This document shows positions 1 through 6,745 of a stretch of DNA of 20,937 bases, piece by piece. Numbering within the stretch: the stretch's first letter is position 1; each line of letters begins with the position of its first letter. Both the position numbers and the translations under genes were made by a program. Under the pieces are notes generated by a model. The model searched no databases, was not told the DNA's origin, and was given only the letters and a program-made list of their open reading frames with translations. The stretch comes from SHWC01 sp945902735 (GTDB taxonomy: Bacteria > Pseudomonadota > Alphaproteobacteria > UBA828): positions 1 through 20,937 of the forward strand of contig CAMDNF010000046.1 of NCBI GenBank assembly GCA_945902735.1. Direction: 5' to 3'.

Positions 1-62
1 GTGAGGGTGGGCAAGAGGGTGAGGGTGGGCAAGAGGGTGAGGGTGGGCAAGAGGGTGAGGGT
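1..62. repeat. 18-bp tandem repeat at window edge
   Basis: The unit GTGAGGGTGGGCAAGAGG occurs three times without mismatch (1-18, 19-36, 37-54), followed by a partial fourth copy. Because 18 is a multiple of 3, the array keeps frame. On the plus strand it reads Val-Arg-Val-Gly-Lys-Arg repeated, and that frame stays open from base 1 to a TGA at 109-111. It could be the 3' end of an upstream gene or a non-coding minisatellite. The array continues beyond the left edge, so its true length is unknown. Confidence 0.9.
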
Positions 63-97
63 AGTCAGGCGACGAAGCTTCGATCAGACTCAGGCCC

Positions 98-787
98 ATG
101 CTGCCTTATGATTCAGACGTGCTGTTCGCTACCTTCGCGCAGGACAACCGCGCGGTGTTTCCCGCGCAATTGATCGCTATTGCCTTGGCGCTTGGCATTG
201 TGGCGCTCGCGATTTGGCCGCGCGCCTGGGCCGCGCGCTTTGTTGGCGCCGCACTCGGCCTGCGTTTTGTCGGTATCGCGCTCGCGGCACGTTTTGTTGG
301 CGTTGCGCTTGCAACGACGTGGGCCTGGGTGGGGGCGGCCTGGCATCTGACGCAGTTCGCGCCGATCAATTTCGCGGCGCCGCTTTATGGCGGCTTGTTC
401 ATCGCGGAAGCCGCGCTGTTCGCCTGGACTGGGGGTGTACGCGGCCGGCTCAGTCTGCGCTTCCAGGCCGATGCACGCGGCTGGGTCGGCCTCGGCCTCG
501 CGGCCTATGGGCTGATCGCCTACCCGGTGATCTTCCTCGCGCTCGGCGATGGCTGTCAGGGCACGCCGCTGGTCGGCCTGGCACCGGTGCCGACGACGCT
601 CTTCACTCTCGGCGTCTTGCTGCTCGTTGAAGGCCGCACGCCTTGGCATTTGCTGGCGATCCCCTTGGCCTGGTCGCTGATCGATGGCGCGACCGCCTAT
701 GTGCTCGGCACGCTGGAAGACTTGGTGCTGCCGGCGGCGGGGATTGTGGTGGTCGGGTTGGTGGGGTGGCGGAGATGGCGACGATAG
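98..787 (+). CDS. DUF6064 family integral membrane protein
   Basis: This is a predicted 229-residue inner-membrane protein of unknown function. It is hydrophobic almost throughout, with about six or seven likely membrane segments. Features I associate with DUF6064 are an N-terminal 'PAQ' before the first helix, 'WAWVGAAWH' and 'FAPINFAAPLYG' in the middle, and a late 'PVPTTLFTLGVLLL' followed by 'IPLAWSLIDG'. Residues 47-73 hold three near-identical 9-residue units beginning RFVG, so the second membrane region looks longer than usual for the family. The ATG at 98 fits the family N-terminus, but the Shine-Dalgarno sequence is weak. No operon partner is visible; the next gene is convergent. The family call is from remembered motifs; no function is proposed. 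Confidence 0.8.
   Translation: MLPYDSDVLFATFAQDNRAVFPAQLIAIALALGIVALAIWPRAWAARFVGAALGLRFVGIALAARFVGVALATTWAWVGAAWHLTQFAPINFAAPLYGGLFIAEAALFAWTGGVRGRLSLRFQADARGWVGLGLAAYGLIAYPVIFLALGDGCQGTPLVGLAPVPTTLFTLGVLLLVEGRTPWHLLAIPLAWSLIDGATAYVLGTLEDLVLPAAGIVVVGLVGWRRWRR
236..316 (+). repeat. 27-bp in-frame triplication inside the DUF6064 gene
   Basis: Three consecutive 27-bp units start at 236, 263 and 290. Each begins CGYTTTGTYGG and encodes RFVG followed by a short Ala/Leu-rich stretch. The copies differ mostly at third codon positions, so this looks like an older tandem duplication kept in frame rather than a recent slippage event. Confidence 0.75.
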
Positions 788-870
788 GTCGGCCTTTTGC
801 TCGCAATTGTGCGGGCATCCCGTTGCTTGGAATAGTCTCGTCGAGCCAGTCGTCTCACGCAGCGCACCGG

Positions 871-1830
871 TTACTTATTTGAACGATAGGGGATGTCTGA
901 TCGACGCACCGGTATCGTCAATGGCAGCCCTTGTGAAAGAAGGAGCGATCTAACCGCATCCTCCGCATCAAGGGTTGCGGAGGGGCCGATAACAATCTCT
1001 GTGATGCTACCGTCGGCACGTATTGGCATCGGGCTCTTAACAAATGGAATGAGATTTGAACCGCGTGTGCGAGTCTCGATGTATGGCGCCAATTTCGTAG
1101 AGTCGTTGACGATCAGGAGGCGAGTTTCTGCTTCATTTTGGTAGGCTGAGTGTTTGGTGGTGATGCTATTCCAAAGGATTGAGGCGGTCAGCTCAATCCC
1201 CATTTTCTTTAGGAACTCGTGGCCCTCCGCTTCGGAACTTATCTTGCCCGCCGCAACCACTCGTTTAATGGCGCCAATTGCGCGTCTAATGGCATCGCGC
1301 TGCCGGTTCTCGGCATTGTTGCGGTCGTACCTAACGTCCGCCACCCAGACCAATTCGTTAGGCTTCAGATTCCGTTTGTCTTCGATTTGGAAGAGACGAG
1401 GTGCGAGTCCGATCGCAAATCCCCGGCCATCATCGGCGTAGGCACGCCACTGACCAAGCTCGTCTTGTGATCGGCTGAAACTAGTGACAAAGAAACCGAA
1501 GGCATTTTCGACCTGTCTCAGAAGTACGTCTTCCAGCCGCGCGCAGAAAAACTTGATGGCTTTGTCGCCATCCTCCGACTCTTTGCGCAAAATCGCGTGG
1601 GCGATTTCGTTTCCGTAGGCCAACTCGCTTGGGTCGTTCAGGTGGAAGGTGCTAGTGAACCACATCTCTTGGTTCTTGATAATTCCGGCGAGCCCATTCG
1701 CGTCTGTATAATGGAAGAGCGGGGATCGAACCGGGTTTGCAGTTTCTAAACCGCTCTGGTGCGTCTTCCACCACGCCCGAAATTCGTCTACGACGGCCAT
1801 GAGCGGCGATCTAAGTCCAGCTTCACCCAT
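871..1830 (-). CDS. DUF2971 domain protein, ADP-ribosyltransferase-like motif layout
   Basis: This is a 319-residue soluble protein matching the DUF2971 pattern. Near the N-terminus it has 'FHYTDANGLAGII' (His40-Tyr41) and 'FHLNDPSEL' (Asn65-Asp66-Pro67). 'QWRAYADDGRGFAIGL' (Trp128, Tyr131) follows, then 'YQNEAETRLL' (Glu233, Glu235). The His-Tyr/Trp-Tyr/Glu order resembles the H-Y-E arrangement of DarT-like ADP-ribosyltransferases, but that fold link is inference. The codons and bases are visibly A/T-richer than those of all neighbours, and no partner gene is adjacent, suggesting transfer. ATG 1830 is the longest start; ATG 1800 (Met11) is an alternative, and neither has a good Shine-Dalgarno sequence. 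Genes of this family occur in defence and mobile regions, but nothing here proves such a role. Confidence 0.75.
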   Translation of the reverse strand: MGEAGLRSPLMAVVDEFRAWWKTHQSGLETANPVRSPLFHYTDANGLAGIIKNQEMWFTSTFHLNDPSELAYGNEIAHAILRKESEDGDKAIKFFCARLEDVLLRQVENAFGFFVTSFSRSQDELGQWRAYADDGRGFAIGLAPRLFQIEDKRNLKPNELVWVADVRYDRNNAENRQRDAIRRAIGAIKRVVAAGKISSEAEGHEFLKKMGIELTASILWNSITTKHSAYQNEAETRLLIVNDSTKLAPYIETRTRGSNLIPFVKSPMPIRADGSITEIVIGPSATLDAEDAVRSLLLSQGLPLTIPVRRSDIPYRSNK

Positions 1831-1911
1831 GCGTCACTCGTTCCGTGCAAGTTCGTATCGGCATATGGGACTTATTGCCGAGATTGCTTTATGTGTACTG
1901 AGCACGCCCCC

Positions 1912-2076
1912 CTAATCCATTCCTCGCGCCCCGATCAACCCGGTGCATGAGAGTGAGCGCGGTTGGCGACGTTGATGCGCCCGGAACGCGTTGAACGTGA
2001 GGCGCCAGCGCGGGATGACGTAACCTTCGCGCTCATAATGCACGACCTCGTCGCGGGTCAGCGCGGCCCCGTTCAT
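1912..2076 (-). pseudogene. 5' fragment of a phytanoyl-CoA dioxygenase (PhyH) family gene
   Basis: Reading from ATG 2076, the protein begins MNGAALTRDEVVHYEREGYV and continues IPRWRL. This is the typical N-terminus of PhyH-family Fe(II)/2-oxoglutarate dioxygenases. After about residue 27 the resemblance stops, and the frame ends at 1912 after 54 residues. The HxD and distal His of the catalytic centre, normally some 100 to 200 residues further on, are absent. The DUF2971 gene lies immediately beyond, so the rest of the gene was lost, possibly when that region was acquired. It is not a copy of the intact PhyH gene at 11654-12460, whose N-terminus differs. Confidence 0.6.
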
Positions 2077-2083
2077 CGCAGCC

Positions 2084-2605
2084 TCATCCGGCGCCCTTCG
2101 GCACAAATTCGAGGTCGGCGGGCGAGATCAGCACGCCGAAGCGCTCGCACCAGATCACCACGCTCTTATAGGCCTTCAGGTCCACGCCGGCGGGGATGAC
2201 ATATTTCTGGCTGCCCTTGAAGGCGCGCAGGCCGCCAAGATCGATGAACATGGTGCGTTCGACGTCGGCTTCCCGGCGCACCTGGGGCGTCGGCACGAGA
2301 TAGACATGGAACGCCGGGCCGGGCCCGACCTCGAAATCGCTATCGAGATAGACCACGCCCGCATATACCTTGACCGTGCCGCTGCCATAGTGGATCGGGT
2401 CCGACGGGTCGGCATGGATGAAGCGACCGGTGGCGACAAGCTCGGCCTGTTCGTCGGCGCTTAGCACGTCCATCGCCGCGGGCGGCGGAAAGACATAGGG
2501 GAAGGTGAAATAGCCGAGCCCGACGCTGAAGGCGGTGCCCAGTACGCCGCCGATCAGGAAGATCGCCAACGCTCGCCACGAAAGCAAACCGCGCCACACG
2601 CTCAT
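2084..2605 (-). CDS. Membrane-anchored DM13 domain protein
   Basis: The 173-residue product has an N-terminal hydrophobic anchor (about residues 11-33) followed by a periplasmic DM13 domain (about 50-168). Visible DM13 features are 'ATGRFIHADP', a Gly-rich strand 'HYGSGTVKVY', 'LDSDFEVGPGPAFHVYLVP', and the conserved Cys153 in 'VVIWCERFGVLISPADL'. DM13 is a small beta domain proposed to act in redox or electron transfer; the substrate is unknown. I chose ATG 2605 because AGGAGG lies just upstream and a signal-anchor follows directly. The open frame extends further upstream but gives only low-complexity sequence there. arfB lies 52 bases upstream on the same strand, so the two may be co-transcribed. 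Confidence 0.85.
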   Translation of the reverse strand: MSVWRGLLSWRALAIFLIGGVLGTAFSVGLGYFTFPYVFPPPAAMDVLSADEQAELVATGRFIHADPSDPIHYGSGTVKVYAGVVYLDSDFEVGPGPAFHVYLVPTPQVRREADVERTMFIDLGGLRAFKGSQKYVIPAGVDLKAYKSVVIWCERFGVLISPADLEFVPKGAG

Positions 2606-2657
2606 GCTGCCTCCTCCTACGTTCTTGTCCGTTCTCATCCTGCGATTCGACGGAGTC

Positions 2658-3080
2658 TCACTCAACCTCTGTCCCCCTGCCGCGCGTCTGCTTGAGCCGG
2701 CCGCGCTGGACCTTGCTGTCGGTGCGGCGTTGTTTGGCGCGTTTGCTCGGTCGCGTCTTGACGCGATAAATCGGCGCGATGGTGGCGCGCTTAACGAGCT
2801 CGGCCAGGCGCTCGCGCGCATCGGCGCGATTGCGCTCCTGGGTGCGGTGGCGCTCGGCGCGAATGATCAAGACGCCGTCCTTGGTCAGGCGCTGGCCGGC
2901 GAGGCGCATGAGCCGGGCGCGGATCGGCTCGCTCAGGCTTGGGCTTGCCCGCACGTCGAAGCGCAGCTCGACCGCGGTCGAGAGCTTGTTGACGTTTTGC
3001 CCGCCCGGGCCTGAGGCGCGGATGAACTGCTCCTCAAGCTCGGCCTCGGGAATTTCCAATGTCGGGGTGACGCGGACCAT
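2658..3080 (-). CDS. arfB: Alternative ribosome-rescue peptidyl-tRNA hydrolase ArfB (YaeJ)
   Basis: This is a 140-residue release-factor-like protein that hydrolyses peptidyl-tRNA on ribosomes stalled at mRNA ends. The catalytic GGQ motif is at residues 26-28 within 'ASGPGGQNVNKLSTAVELRFD', the signature of this family. The C-terminal third (about residues 100-140) is a very basic tail, 'RPSKRAKQRR', expected to enter the empty mRNA channel. The length equals that of the E. coli homologue. It lacks the codon-recognition domains of RF1/RF2, which separates it from true release factors. The start ATG 3080 gives the usual N-terminus, with 'EAELEEQFIRASGPGGQ' following. Confidence 0.95.
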   Translation of the reverse strand: MVRVTPTLEIPEAELEEQFIRASGPGGQNVNKLSTAVELRFDVRASPSLSEPIRARLMRLAGQRLTKDGVLIIRAERHRTQERNRADARERLAELVKRATIAPIYRVKTRPSKRAKQRRTDSKVQRGRLKQTRGRGTEVE

Positions 3081-3115
3081 GGCGGATCATAGAGCGCGCC
3101 CCGCCGGAAGGAAAA

Positions 3116-3183
3116 ACCACAAAGGCACGAAGGCACCAAGAGGCCGAGGGGGCGTGTTCTTTGTGCCTTGGTGTCCTTGTGGT
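3116..3183. repeat. Inverted repeat of the CACAAAGGCAC type
   Basis: Two 25-base arms, at 3116-3140 and 3159-3183, are complementary at 21 of 25 positions around an 18-base loop. The arms are built from CACAAAGGCAC/AAGGCACC-like words, a kind of dispersed bacterial intergenic repeat I recognise. It lies in the 459-base gene-free stretch 3081-3539, between the divergent arfB and argD genes. It could fold as a long hairpin in RNA on either strand. Confidence 0.8.
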
Positions 3184-3257
3184 GATGGGCCTGGGTGGGG
3201 TGGCCAAAGCCAGGGCCTATCCGACCTACTTTGTGCGGACCTAGACATCCCTCAACC

Positions 3258-3360
3258 CGTCATGCCCGGGCATCGACCCCCGATCGGGGTCGGGGGCAGA
3301 CCCGGGCATCCAGGCGCCTCCAAAAAGACTGGATTGCCGGGTCGGGGCCCGGCAATGACG
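3258..3360. repeat. Dispersed palindromic element (GTCATGCCCGGG / CCGGCAATGACG)
   Basis: The element opens with CGTCATGCCCGGG and closes with GCCCGGCAATGACG, which are imperfect reverse complements. Internally it has GACCCC/GGGGTC arms around 3277-3291, and CATCCAG paired against CTGGATT further in. I recognise this as a common alphaproteobacterial intergenic repeat family. It has no coding potential and no transposase; mobility in trans would be speculation. Confidence 0.8.
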
Positions 3361-3398
3361 AGAATATAAATGGCCATGCGAAGCCGCCTCCCGGGTGG

Positions 3399-3410
3399 CC
3401 CCCCCCCCCC
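3399..3410 (+). repeat. Run of 12 cytosines
   Basis: Twelve consecutive C residues lie upstream of argD. Homopolymers this long are prone to slippage and to sequencing error, so the true length is uncertain. It sits directly before the leader hairpin at 3411-3445. Confidence 0.85.
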
Positions 3411-3445
3411 AGGCCGAAAGCCAAGGCTGGTGAGCTTTTCGGCCT
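3411..3445 (+). promoter_or_regulatory. Possible leader hairpin upstream of argD
   Basis: AGGCCGAAA (3411-3419) and TTTCGGCCT (3437-3445) are perfect reverse complements around a 17-base loop. No T-run follows, so it is not a standard intrinsic terminator. It may lie in the argD 5' leader. No promoter could be assigned with confidence, and the remaining sequence to 3539 shows only the argD ribosome site. Confidence 0.35.
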
Positions 3446-3539
3446 GAATTGACAGGGGAGGGCCGGAGTCCGATAGTCCGCCTTTCCCGGCGGGGCCGCG
3501 CTCCGCCGGTGCGCCGTCCTATTTTCTGGAGCGAAGCCC

Positions 3540-4739
3540 GTGACCGCCGCCGCCAAATCAAACCTTGGAGCCATCGCCTTGATGGGCAATTACGCCCGCT
3601 CGGACTATTCGTTCGAGCGCGGCGAGGGCGCCTATTTGTTCGATCAGGCCGGGCGACGCTATTTGGATTTCGCCTGCGGCATCGCGGTGACCGGTTTGGG
3701 CCACGCCCACCCGCATGTGGTCAAGGCGCTGAACGAGCAGGCGGCCAAGCTTTGGCACGTCTCGAACCTCTATCAGATCGAGCCGCAAATCAAATTGGCC
3801 GAGCGGCTGGTCGCGCACTCCTTCGCCGATCAGGCGTTCTTTTGCAATTCGGGCGCCGAAGCGAACGAAGCGATGATCAAGCTCGCGCGCATTTATCAAG
3901 ATCATGTCGGCGCGTATGAACGCTATCGCATCGTCACGTTCGAAAATGCCTTTCACGGTCGCACCATGGCGACCATCGCGGCCGGCGGTCAGCCGAAACA
4001 TTTGAAAGGCTTTGAGCCGGTGGTCGAAGGCTTCGACCATGTGCCGTTCGACGATCTCGACGCGGCCAAGCGCGCGATCGGGCCGGAGACCGCGGCGATT
4101 TTGGTCGAGCCGATCCAAGGCGAGGGCGGCATTCGCCCGGCCTCGAAGGACTTCATGACGGGCTTGCGCAAGCTTTGCGATGAACACGGCCTGCTTCTCA
4201 TGCTCGATGAAGTGCAGTGCGGCATGGGGCGAACGGGAAAAATGTTCGCCTATGAGTGGTATGACATCGAGCCCGATGTGATGGCGCTGGCCAAGGCGCT
4301 CGGCAATGGCTTTCCGATCGGCGCGTGTTTAGCCAAATCCAAAGTCTCGGCGGCGCTGGTGCCAGGTACGCATGGCTCGACCTTTGGCGGCAATCTGTTG
4401 GCCACCTCGGTTGGTAATGCCGTACTCGATATCATGTTGGAAGATGGCTTCCTCGAAAACGTGCGGCGTTTGGGCACGCTCTTGCGCGCGCGGCTTGAGA
4501 GCGTCGCAAAAGCCAATCCTCAAGTGATCGAGAGCGTGCGTGGCATGGGGCTGATGCTCGGCCTCGTATGCAAGGCGCCGGCGCGCGATTTGTTGACCGC
4601 GTTGCGCGGCCACGGGCTCCTGACCGTGACCGCCGAAGGCAATGCGGTGCGGATTTTGCCGCCGCTGATCATCACCGAGCGGCAGATCGAGGAATGCATC
4701 GCCGCGGTCGAGACGGCCTGCCGCGAGCTTGGGCGGTGA
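3540..4739 (+). CDS. argD: Acetylornithine aminotransferase
   Basis: This 399-residue class III PLP aminotransferase converts N-acetylglutamate semialdehyde to N-acetylornithine in arginine synthesis; many homologues also act in lysine synthesis. Visible landmarks are 'NSGAEANE' (103-110, phosphate binding), 'FENAFHGRT' (134-142), 'EPIQGEGG' (190-197), Asp223 in 'LMLDEVQCGMGRTG' (PLP pyridine contact), and Lys252 in 'LAKALGNGFPIGA' (PLP Schiff base). The start is GTG 3540, with GGAG 8-11 bases upstream; this matches the family's short N-terminus. It is the first gene of argD-argF-hslO, and its stop overlaps the argF start. Regulation is not evident apart from a possible leader hairpin. ArgD is favoured over ornithine or 4-aminobutyrate aminotransferases by size and by linkage to argF. 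Confidence 0.95.
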   Translation: MTAAAKSNLGAIALMGNYARSDYSFERGEGAYLFDQAGRRYLDFACGIAVTGLGHAHPHVVKALNEQAAKLWHVSNLYQIEPQIKLAERLVAHSFADQAFFCNSGAEANEAMIKLARIYQDHVGAYERYRIVTFENAFHGRTMATIAAGGQPKHLKGFEPVVEGFDHVPFDDLDAAKRAIGPETAAILVEPIQGEGGIRPASKDFMTGLRKLCDEHGLLLMLDEVQCGMGRTGKMFAYEWYDIEPDVMALAKALGNGFPIGACLAKSKVSAALVPGTHGSTFGGNLLATSVGNAVLDIMLEDGFLENVRRLGTLLRARLESVAKANPQVIESVRGMGLMLGLVCKAPARDLLTALRGHGLLTVTAEGNAVRILPPLIITERQIEECIAAVETACRELGR

Positions 4740-5662
4740 CACCTCCCCGTCATTTTTTGGGGCTCGACACCATCGAGCCCGCGACGCTCCGTCGTATTTT
4801 GGATGCCGGGCACGCCTTGAAGCGTGCGCGCACCAAGGGCGTTGAAGGGCCGCAGCCGCTCGCGGGGAAGAGCCTCGCGCTGGTGTTCGAAAAACAATCG
4901 ACGCGAACGCGGGTTTCCTTTGAAGTCGCGATGCGTCAACTCGGCGGCGATGCGGTGGTGTTGAACGCGTCGGAATCTCAGCTCAGTCGCGGCGAGACAC
5001 CGGCCGATACGGCGCGCACGCTGTCGCGCTATGTCGATGCCATCATGATCCGCGCGCTCAAACATCAAACGCTCAGCGAATTGGCCGCTTATGCCAGCGT
5101 GCCGGTGATCAATGGACTGACCGACCGCACGCATCCCTGCCAATTGATCGCCGATATCATGACCTTCGAAGAGAAGCAGGGACCGATCAAGGGTCGCACG
5201 GTGGCGTGGCTCGGCGATGGCAATAATGTCGCGGCGACCTGGGTGCAGGCGGCGGCGCGCTTTGGCTTCACCATGAAGCTCGGTTGCCCGGCGCCTTTTG
5301 CACCGCGCCCCGAGGTGCTTGCCTGGGCGAAGGCGGAAGGCGCGCGCGTCGAGCTGTTCAACAGTGCCGAGGCGGCCGCGACGGGCGCCGATTGCGTGGT
5401 GACCGATACGTGGGTTTCGATGGGCGATGCGCCGGATAAGCCGCTCGATTTGTTGAAGGCGTTTCAGGTGAACGAAGCGATCATGGCGCGCGCCGCGCCG
5501 GGCGCTATCTTTTTGCATTGTCTGCCGGCGACGCGCGGCCAAGAGGTCAGCGCCGGCGTGATCGATGGGCCGGCCTCGGCGGTGTGGGATGAGGCCGAGA
5601 ACCGCGTGCATGCGCAGAAGGCGATTCTGCTTTATTGCCTAGCGCCCGAGGCGCTGCTGTGA
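4736..5662 (+). CDS. argF: Ornithine carbamoyltransferase
   Basis: The 308-residue cytoplasmic enzyme makes citrulline from ornithine and carbamoyl phosphate. Diagnostic motifs are STRTR at 55-59 (carbamoyl-phosphate binding), HPCQ at 133-136, Asp224 with 'SMG' at 228-230 (ornithine loop), and HCLP at 261-264. The frame is open much further upstream inside argD, but family alignment puts the start at GTG 4736. There the GTGA sequence contains both the argF start and the argD stop, indicating translational coupling. The length is normal for a catabolic-type or anabolic OTC monomer. The next gene, hslO, begins with the same overlap, so the three genes behave as one transcription unit. Confidence 0.96.
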   Translation: MTPPRHFLGLDTIEPATLRRILDAGHALKRARTKGVEGPQPLAGKSLALVFEKQSTRTRVSFEVAMRQLGGDAVVLNASESQLSRGETPADTARTLSRYVDAIMIRALKHQTLSELAAYASVPVINGLTDRTHPCQLIADIMTFEEKQGPIKGRTVAWLGDGNNVAATWVQAAARFGFTMKLGCPAPFAPRPEVLAWAKAEGARVELFNSAEAAATGADCVVTDTWVSMGDAPDKPLDLLKAFQVNEAIMARAAPGAIFLHCLPATRGQEVSAGVIDGPASAVWDEAENRVHAQKAILLYCLAPEALL

Positions 5663-6624
5663 GCGGCGCCGGCGGATCGGCCGCGCCGCCGGATGACTTG
5701 CTCCAACCGTTCCGGCTCGGCCGCCAACGTCTCAGGGGCCAGCATGTGCGGCTGGGCGCGCCGGCACATACTATTCTGAGCCAAGCGGATTATCCGCGCC
5801 CGGTCGCAACCCTGTTGGGCGAACTCTTGGCACTTTCGGTCGTGCTTGGCGGTTCGCTCAAATATGACGGCGTGTTCACCGCGCACGCGCGCGGCGAAGG
5901 CGCGGTTCGGACCTTGGTCGCCGATTTGACCAGCGATGGCGCACTGCGTGGCTATGCGTCTTATGATCGTGCGGCGGTCGAGGGCCTGACGGGCCCGATC
6001 GAGCGCGATCTGGTGCCACGATTGCTGGGCGCTGGGCATCTTGCGTTCACGGTTGATCAAGGGCCCGACACCGAACGCTATCAAGGGATCGTCGAGCTCG
6101 AGGGCGCGAGCCTCTCGGCCTGCGCGCACACTTATTTTCGCCGCTCCGAGCAGATCGCGAGCGCGATCAAACTTGCGGCTGGCCTAGTCGACGGCCAGTG
6201 GCGTGCCGGGGCGCTGATGTTGCAGCGTGTGCCGGGCGAGGGTGGCTTTGACGTCGATGACGTGGCCGATGATGACGATGGTGATGAGAACGATGATCGA
6301 GACGCCGATCCCGATGAGGATTGGCGGCGCGCCGTGATCTTGATGAGCAGCGTCAGCGATGCCGAATTGCTCGCGCCCCTAATGGGCTCAGAGCGCCTGC
6401 TCTATCGCCTGTTCCATGAAGAAGGGGCGCATCTGTTTCGCCCGCGCATGCTCCATTTCGCGTGTCGTTGCTCGCGCGAGCGCGTGGTGAATGTGTTGCG
6501 CTCAATGCCACGCGACGAGATCGAAACCATGAAGATCGATGGCCAGGTGATCGTGACCTGTCAGTTCTGCCATCGCAGCGAAAGCTTCGACGATCAGGCG
6601 CTCGATGCGTTGTACGCCGCTTGA
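5659..6624 (+). CDS. hslO: Redox-regulated chaperone Hsp33
   Basis: The 321-residue cytoplasmic holdase protects unfolding proteins under oxidative stress. The N-terminal chaperone core includes 'LLGELLALSVVLGGSLKYDG' and 'TVDQGPDTERYQGIV'. The C-terminal zinc-dependent redox switch has four cysteines in CxC...CxxC order: Cys269, Cys271, Cys301 and Cys304. All four are present, so redox activation should work. Between core and switch, residues 198-221 form an Asp/Glu-rich insert that I do not recall from the E. coli protein. The start GTG 5659 overlaps the argF stop as GTGA; an upstream TTG at 5635 lies inside argF and is less likely. Its place after argF is common in alphaproteobacteria. Confidence 0.95.
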   Translation: MSGAGGSAAPPDDLLQPFRLGRQRLRGQHVRLGAPAHTILSQADYPRPVATLLGELLALSVVLGGSLKYDGVFTAHARGEGAVRTLVADLTSDGALRGYASYDRAAVEGLTGPIERDLVPRLLGAGHLAFTVDQGPDTERYQGIVELEGASLSACAHTYFRRSEQIASAIKLAAGLVDGQWRAGALMLQRVPGEGGFDVDDVADDDDGDENDDRDADPDEDWRRAVILMSSVSDAELLAPLMGSERLLYRLFHEEGAHLFRPRMLHFACRCSRERVVNVLRSMPRDEIETMKIDGQVIVTCQFCHRSESFDDQALDALYAA

Positions 6625-6745
6625 AAATCGGCGCGGTAACGACCATCTATGGGCCGGCGTTATATGGTTTGACTTAAATTCGTGCCGGCCGCTGAGGCGG
6701 CGTGTCACGAAACAGTCACAATTTGCAGCGATCGAGGGATCCGCC

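Noticed and set aside
1..62. Repeat array as a CRISPR
   Set aside because: The 18-bp units are directly adjacent, with no unique spacers and no cas gene in the window.
3258..3360. Insertion sequence remnant
   Set aside because: Inverted arms are present, but there is no transposase frame and no target duplication that I can see. It fits a non-coding dispersed repeat better.
4520..5611. 363-codon open frame on the minus strand opposite argF
   Set aside because: It is fully antisense to argF, whose motifs are unmistakable. It is Arg/His-rich, as expected from a shadow frame in high-GC DNA.
6659..6690. Promoter for the lipoprotein gene
   Set aside because: TTGACT and TTATAT words exist, but no pair has proper order and spacing.
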